DNA of 64,000 nt from Pyrus communis. Lineage: Eukaryota > Streptophyta > Magnoliopsida > Rosales > Rosaceae. A program made the translations under genes and the position numbers. The stretch spans positions 13,167,501 through 13,231,500 of the forward strand of contig NC_084808.1 in NCBI RefSeq assembly GCF_963583255.1, written 5' to 3'. The notes under the pieces were generated by a model that worked only from the letters and a program-made list of their open reading frames with translations, did no database searches and was not told the origin of the DNA. Each line of letters starts with the position of its first letter. Positions within the stretch are counted from its first letter, which is position 1. Below, piece after piece: positions 59,501-64,000 of this stretch.

Positions 59501-61110
59501 TTGTTAAATGCTATACCCAACTCCATATTTGTCTTCCTCTTGTTCAGACTATTGATCCCTGGCTGACATACTTTTTTCTCCTTTAACCAGTGCATCCGGA
59601 GATGGTGCAGCAGAGCCACTCCTATCCAATGGCTAGTACCTTTACCTCACCTTCTCAAGTTTAATATCCATTCCTATTTTTTGAAAAATGATATTGACTG
59701 ACTGCCTTTTTCCTCCTACAAACAGTTGACCCAGAAGTTTATCAAACTCACAAGGTAAGAAACTTTGTCTACAACACCTGACCATTTGTCATTGTATGTT
59801 GTTTTGATTCTTTTGAAATGCTGTTACTAGGAAAAGGGTTGGCTGGCCATTAACAGTAGTATATATTATTTAATGAAAGAAAAATGAACAAAGAATAAAT
59901 AGAAAATAATATTTGTATGCGCACGTTAACATTTCAATGGTTGGCATGTAAATACAAGGGCGTGATGACTTATCCATAACTCTCTTGCAGCACATATTAG
60001 AACCTCCTCTAGCAAAGAGAGCAGAGCATTATTTCTCAGAGAATATGCGGGTTAGCAAAGGTATTACCATATCTACATGGTCAATAATCTAAATTTCAAA
60101 AGTATGACGTCTTTTTAGTTTCTATGTTATTCTTTGCTTTATGATTTATAACTACTTAACATACTGATTTTTTCCAGGACTCAAAGCTTGGGCTTCAGGC
60201 AGGTTCAAAGATTTTGGAATGCTCATTTCAGAATCTGGCCTAAGTTCTATTGAGAACTATGAATGCGGTATTAATTACTCTCTCGTGTGTTCATAGCTAC
60301 TGGTTTGTTTTCTTAAGCATCCTCCTTAATATTCCTAATCACAGTGCACAGAAAATGATAGGGATATCCAATTGAAATCATTAAAGGAATGAAGCCTCGT
60401 CAAGCCAAATCACTAGTACCAATGATGGCCTTAAAACAACCTAGTTTTATATTGCTGTTTGGGCAGCACCGGGACTATATTTAATTACCCTTACCATTTG
60501 ACTGATTTTCTTTTGATCCTTGAACTCTTGTCTGCCCATGAAAGTAGAGGATCATGGTGATTTGCTTCTGATGGTATCTGTACTAACATGCACATTTAAC
60601 TGATTATCTGGTATTTTTTCCATATAAATCACCATTAGAAATGGGCTACGCTGCTTTGACAATGCTGTTTCTTTGCTAACTTTGCGATCTTTTGCATCTG
60701 AAATGTTACCACCGGTTGCTTCATTTTCAACTTGCTCTGCAAAATTGATGAATTTTTCTCGATTATGTTGAAATTTGACTTCAAATGCTAAGCTAAATTG
60801 GACTTAAGAAATGGATTTTGTAACTTGGTCAAGGGGTTTTTAACTTGATGTTGTAATTGTTTAAGGTTCTGAACCGCTGATACAATTGCGTGAGATCCTT
60901 CTAAGGGCTCCTGGTGTGTATGGAGCACGGTTCAGTGGTGCTGGATTTAGAGGTTGCTGTGTTGCACTTGTAGATACTGATCATGCCAAAGAAGCTGCAT
61001 CATTTGTCAGGGAAGAGTACAGCAAGATCCATCCTGAGTTGGCTAGTCAGTTAAACCAAGAGATAGCGGTTATGATATGCGAGACCGGTGATTGTGCCCG
61101 TGTTATTTGA
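50578..61110 (+). CDS. GALAK: Galacturonokinase (GHMP kinase), 14 exons
   Basis: The enzyme phosphorylates D-galacturonic acid at C1 with ATP, salvaging pectin-derived sugar towards UDP-galacturonate in the cytosol (family knowledge). Exons: 50578-50610, 51173-51286, 51596-51667, 52441-52484, 55272-55401, 56884-56949, 57781-57860, 58345-58444, 59163-59338, 59591-59631, 59726-59754, 59991-60060, 60178-60267, 60866-61110. They join in frame to 429 aa, close to the Arabidopsis enzyme (about 424). The substrate motif RICPLGAHIDHQGG begins near residue 38. The GHMP ATP-binding loop, with GLSSSAA, spans 139-153. The third GHMP motif, SGAGFRGCC, spans 372-380. All introns are GT-AG except the one at 59632-59725, which needs a GC donor. 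Intron 4 carries a small LTR retroelement and intron 5 an old local duplication. The reading frame is intact. Confidence 0.94.
50735..50830 (+). mobile_element. Possible SINE fragment in galacturonokinase intron 1
   Basis: GTTTCGGGTTCAAACC resembles a pol III B-box, and GCGGAGTGGTGGATTGG an A-box, at near tRNA spacing. No tail or duplication is visible. Confidence 0.35.
53590..53830 (-). pseudogene. Copia RNase H C-terminal fragment
   Basis: The minus strand reads QRWCDNVSAISLASNPLFHA, then a stop, then KHVEIDYHYIRELV and HHQIADIHTKALSKARF, the usual end of Copia polyproteins. One in-frame stop is visible at about 53773. Confidence 0.8.
54085..54475 (+). pseudogene. Copia integrase fragment, inverted relative to its LTRs
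   Basis: The plus strand encodes TWHRRLGHPSIAMFRKIL (GAG-pre-integrase HxxLGH type), a zinc-binding FFCTDCAIGKHHKLPF, and the start of the integrase core (HCDVWGPAPVLSVSGYKYYV, FVDEFTKYTWLFPL). It stops at the primer-binding site. Confidence 0.85.
55618..56515 (+). repeat. Diverged duplication within galacturonokinase intron 5
   Basis: 55618-55977 and 56099-56515 share, in order, TATCAAGGCACTGGG, TTTGATTTGCTCCAGAT, CACCTAACTGT-ATGCTACTT, GGTTGCCTAA, GACAAAGGG-CCTCA and CTTTTATCTCC-TCTGGGCT. Divergence is substantial, so the event is old. Confidence 0.75.
59632..59725 (+). other. Probable GC-AG intron of the galacturonokinase gene
   Basis: Exon 10 must end after AATG so that the split valine codon joins TTGACCCAGAAG of exon 11, as in the family's SNV-EVY stretch. 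The bases after the exon are GCTAGT, a GC donor in place of GT. Using the nearby GT four bases on would place a TGA in frame. The acceptor is a normal ACAG. Confidence 0.7.
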
Positions 61111-61782
61111 TGACTGTCTGTCAATTACAATTATTTGTTCAATTATCTCACTCCTTGTATTAAACTTTTGAAATGAAGCGTGATCAGAACTAGCAAATAT
61201 GAATATAGGATACCGGGAATTCAAAAGAAGGCTTCTACATGGACAACATGAGAGCCTGTTTGTATCTACCTAGTTTTACCTTTTGTTATTGTGGTGGGCC
61301 TTGGAATATGGTGTGATGAATTCTTTGGTTCCTTTGACACTAATCTTATGGCTTGTTTATTAATCCGTAATCAGAGTATGAGGAATTGAATTGAGGAGGA
61401 GATGAAATGGAGTGCATTCAGAATTGGATTCATGCTGAAGCTGTTACTAAATTATCTAGAATCAGAGTAAAAATGATGTTGATTACATAAAAGTTGTTTA
61501 CTAACTCACATAAATCGCAATTGAAAACCTATTTGATTATTGCTAGTTAATGGTTAATTTTGATAACCACATATGCTCATAAAATCCAATTAGCTACATG
61601 AAAATAGTAGCAAAATAAATAATTAACAAATTTATTAAAAATATAAAATAACAAAAAAAAAAAAAAAAAACCCCAAAAAACGAAAAGCTCCGGTGCCATC
61701 TTCCTCCCCGCCCCCCCCTCGTTCCCCCCCCAAAAAAAAAAAATCCTAAACCTAGCTCCTCGCCAGCTTCCCTCCACCCCCT
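61111..61782. other. Galacturonokinase 3' flank with a C-rich tract
   Basis: The 3' UTR probably fills the first few hundred bases. A poly-A run and the C-rich stretch 61704-61731 (G-rich on minus) precede the gypsy LTR. No gene is seen. Confidence 0.5.
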
Positions 61783-62058
61783 TGTTATATCTGTGATTAT
61801 CTTAATCATAATTTAGCAATTAAATAAGCATTTTGATTAAGTTGTTTTGCAATTAGTTATGCCAGCTAGTTTTGAGAGTTTTGGGGAACCATATATGTAG
61901 TCACTTGTGAAAGGGAAAAGGGTACGAATATTCATAAAAGAAATATATTGAAAAAAATACTCTTCTCTCTACTTCTCTAGCTCTTCTCTATATTCTTCCA
62001 TCCGCCATTGTCATATACTTGCAGGTCTGAGTTAAGGTTCTGAGTTTGGATCATAACA
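61783..62058 (+). mobile_element. Putative 5' LTR of a Ty3/gypsy element
   Basis: It begins TGTTATATCTGTG and ends ATAACA (276 bp), followed directly by ATTGGTATCA, a Met-tRNA-type primer site. A gag fragment follows. No matching 3' LTR is in the window. Confidence 0.6.
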
Positions 62059-62132
62059 ATTGGTATCATCTTGCTCGATCCTCGATTCCCTCTTGTATGC
62101 CCTGTCACGCTCCGACGACTCGTTTAACAACC

Positions 62133-62680
62133 ATGGATGCACGTCTCATTGCCGCTGAAGCTACCTTGGTGGACCTCCCCAACCTCCTTCGAAACTCCAT
62201 CGACGCCGCGAACGCCGACCTCTCAGCCGTGATATCTACTGACTTCGATGCTAAGTTAGCTTTCTCCTTCGAGCAATTCCGGCGTGAGCAATCCTTTGTC
62301 GGTGGTGTCGGATCTTCCAATCTAGCTTCCTTTGCCGCTTATCTTATCTCACCCCCAGTTCCAGTCACGGATGATATTGATTTCCGTCTTTTGGAGACTC
62401 CTCGACACCCTCGTCGTGATCAATATGAGCCAGGGGCGGGCCGCCTAAACTTCCGTGTCAGCAACGGGTGGATTTTCCCCGATTTTCCGATGGTGATGAT
62501 CCTATCACTTGGATCTACAATGCTAAGCAATATTTTTCTTGTTACAACACTCCAGATCCACAAAAGGTCTTTACAGCCTCCTTTTACTTGGAAAATGAGG
62601 CGATGCAGTGGTTCAAATGGCGCAATTGCTTACTCACTTCTCCTACTTGGGAGGAATTTACCAGTGCACTTTTTATGACG
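62133..62680 (+). pseudogene. Ty3/gypsy gag fragment, frameshifted and truncated
   Basis: A first frame from the ATG at 62133 (MDARLIAAEATLVDLPNLLR) reaches about 62450. A second frame from about 62465 continues with DFPRFSDGDDPITWIYNAKQ and NEAMQWFKWRNCLL, matching the retrotransposon gag domain (PxFxGxDPxxWIxxAEQYF ... ALQWFxW). The frame changes near 62440-62468. Similarity ends near 62680, with no protease, reverse transcriptase or integrase afterwards. Confidence 0.75.
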
Positions 62681-63526
62681 AACAATATGAAAAACACTTT
62701 TATTTACCTGGAATGCTTTTGGCTATTTTGGAGGCCTACGTTGAAAATAACTTTGGCTTGTACCATTGTCATATTTTCTTTTTATACAGCGATATTTACA
62801 CTAAAAAATCACACAATTAGTCAACCATGATTTATATTAAACTCATTACCCGTATGAGTTACAAATAAAAAAAAAATTACCTGACCGAAATATCAATAAT
62901 ACTATTATGAGTTGCGCTGTATAAAGTATAAAGTTGGTGTATGTGGGTTACTCTACTTCTTTCCTAGTTGTGGGCTTTGGAACTGATGTTTAATCATTTT
63001 GAGTTTTAGCACCAGCCTTTTATCATTACAATAGGTGTCAAGTGGATCTCTATGGCGGATTGGTATTACCTAATGCAGAAAAGGCGCTTCAATGTACTAA
63101 CAAGACCAAATTACGCCGAGCCAATAGTTATTAGGTAATTATTTTGGTTTCATATATAAATTGATATAGAATCTTTGAAAAATATCTTCCTTCGTAAGAA
63201 TGAAAAGACTAAGTCTTTGGGATCTAATGCTGCACCGTTGTTCAATATCTTAGGGGATTAACTCTATTACATAATTGGATTCCTAACTTTAAATCGCATA
63301 AATTAAGCTATACATTGATTGCACGCATATTTCAAACCTTCCTTTTTCGTTGCGTTGTGTCATTTCCATAGCACCTAGCTATGTTTTCGGACAAAATCAA
63401 ATTTTTATTAAAAATGGGATATATGTCTCACCATTTGCGAATAACGTGTATTCACCGTATAAATTTCATAATTATAACAATTCAATATCTTAAACTCCAT
63501 TTGAGATTATTCGTACAAAAAACCAT
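62681..63526. other. Interval between gag fragment and Cassandra solo LTR
   Basis: AT-rich; no coding domain, repeat or RNA gene recognised. Confidence 0.35.
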
Positions 63527-63810
63527 TGTCACATCCCGGCCCAGGGCAGATCACTTCCCGGGCCCGCTCCACCACCGTAGCACGATATTGTCCGCTTTGG
63601 GCTTACCATTCCCTTACGGTTTTGTTTTTGGGAACTCACGAGCAACTTCCCAGTGGGTCACCCATCATGGGATTGCTCTAGCCCCCTTCTCGCTTAACTT
63701 CGGAGTTCCTATGAAACCCGAAGCCAGTGAGCTCCCAAAAGGCCTCGCGCTAGGTAGAGATGGGAATATACATTTAAGGATCACTCCCCTGGGCGATGTG
63801 GGATGTCACA
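63527..63810 (-). mobile_element. Cassandra solo LTR, minus orientation
   Basis: This is a single 284-bp LTR, the same length as those at 43707, in reverse orientation from TGTCACATCCCGG to GGATGTCACA. It includes the 5S-like core (CTTAACTTCGGAGTTC on the plus strand, 63687-63710). No internal region or second LTR is present. The 5 bases on each side (ACCAT, ATTCT) do not match as a target duplication. Confidence 0.88.
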
Positions 63811-64000
63811 ATTCTAATAAGAGATAGTTTAAACATCCATATATATATCAAATAAATAGACAGTTCATTATGAATATGTTACTTAATACTCCCACCGTTT
63901 ATTTGTTTCATACATTTGGACGGCTACACTATTTTTGAATTGAATATATATATATATATATTTTTTATAGGGATTGAAGATCAAAAAATTGAGCAATTTT

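Noticed and set aside
61577..61809. Gly/Phe-rich frames on minus
   Set aside because: They come from the poly-A and C-rich homopolymer tracts and have no domain.
63381..63827. Open frame of 148 codons on plus
   Set aside because: Its second half is the same Cassandra LTR translation and the first half has no similarity to anything. It is an artefact of the solo LTR.

Overview
This window is nuclear DNA from a flowering plant. The genes have many introns with canonical GT/AG borders, the intergenic DNA is AT-rich, and most of it is transposable elements. A complete Cassandra TRIM retrotransposon (5S-rRNA-bearing LTRs), SINEs ending in poly-A, and protein sequences typical of eudicots point to a woody eudicot. 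Rosaceae is my best guess, but the species cannot be fixed from the sequence. One 200-base run of N (29001-29200) is an assembly gap.

Three host genes are well supported. (1) 2022-13912, minus strand: an intact 18-exon isoamylase 3 (ISA3) gene for plastid starch debranching, 801 aa as I spliced it. (2) 46977-47474, minus: a single-exon SAUR-family auxin-responsive protein of 165 aa. (3) 50578-61110, plus: an intact 14-exon galacturonokinase (GHMP kinase) gene, 429 aa, with one probable GC-AG intron. These genes share no pathway in an obvious way.

The rest is a nest of mobile DNA. Two full-length PIF/Harbinger elements of about 5 kb lie 26 kb apart (14234-19255 and 40433-45494), each with 3-bp TSDs, TIRs, a HARBI1-like transposase and a convergent Myb/SANT-like ORF1. 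The first has an open transposase but a stop in ORF1. The second has two stops in the transposase, one in ORF1, and a Cassandra element (43707-44344, TSD CAATA) in its ORF1 intron. A Cassandra solo LTR lies at 63527-63810.

Between the Harbinger copies lie a decayed Mutator-like region (about 19.7-25.7 kb) with a hAT-type non-autonomous element inside one exon, unidentified exon-like pieces (29.2-31.2 kb), a large LTR-like unit with an array of hairpin repeats (31518-34893), and a decayed autonomous hAT element (35448-39919) inserted in a SINE. Further insertions lie in introns of the host genes: a hAT-like element, a SINE head and a probable solo LTR in ISA3, and a small rearranged Copia element in the galacturonokinase gene. 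A Ty3/gypsy 5' end (LTR, primer-binding site, gag fragment) sits at 61783-62680.
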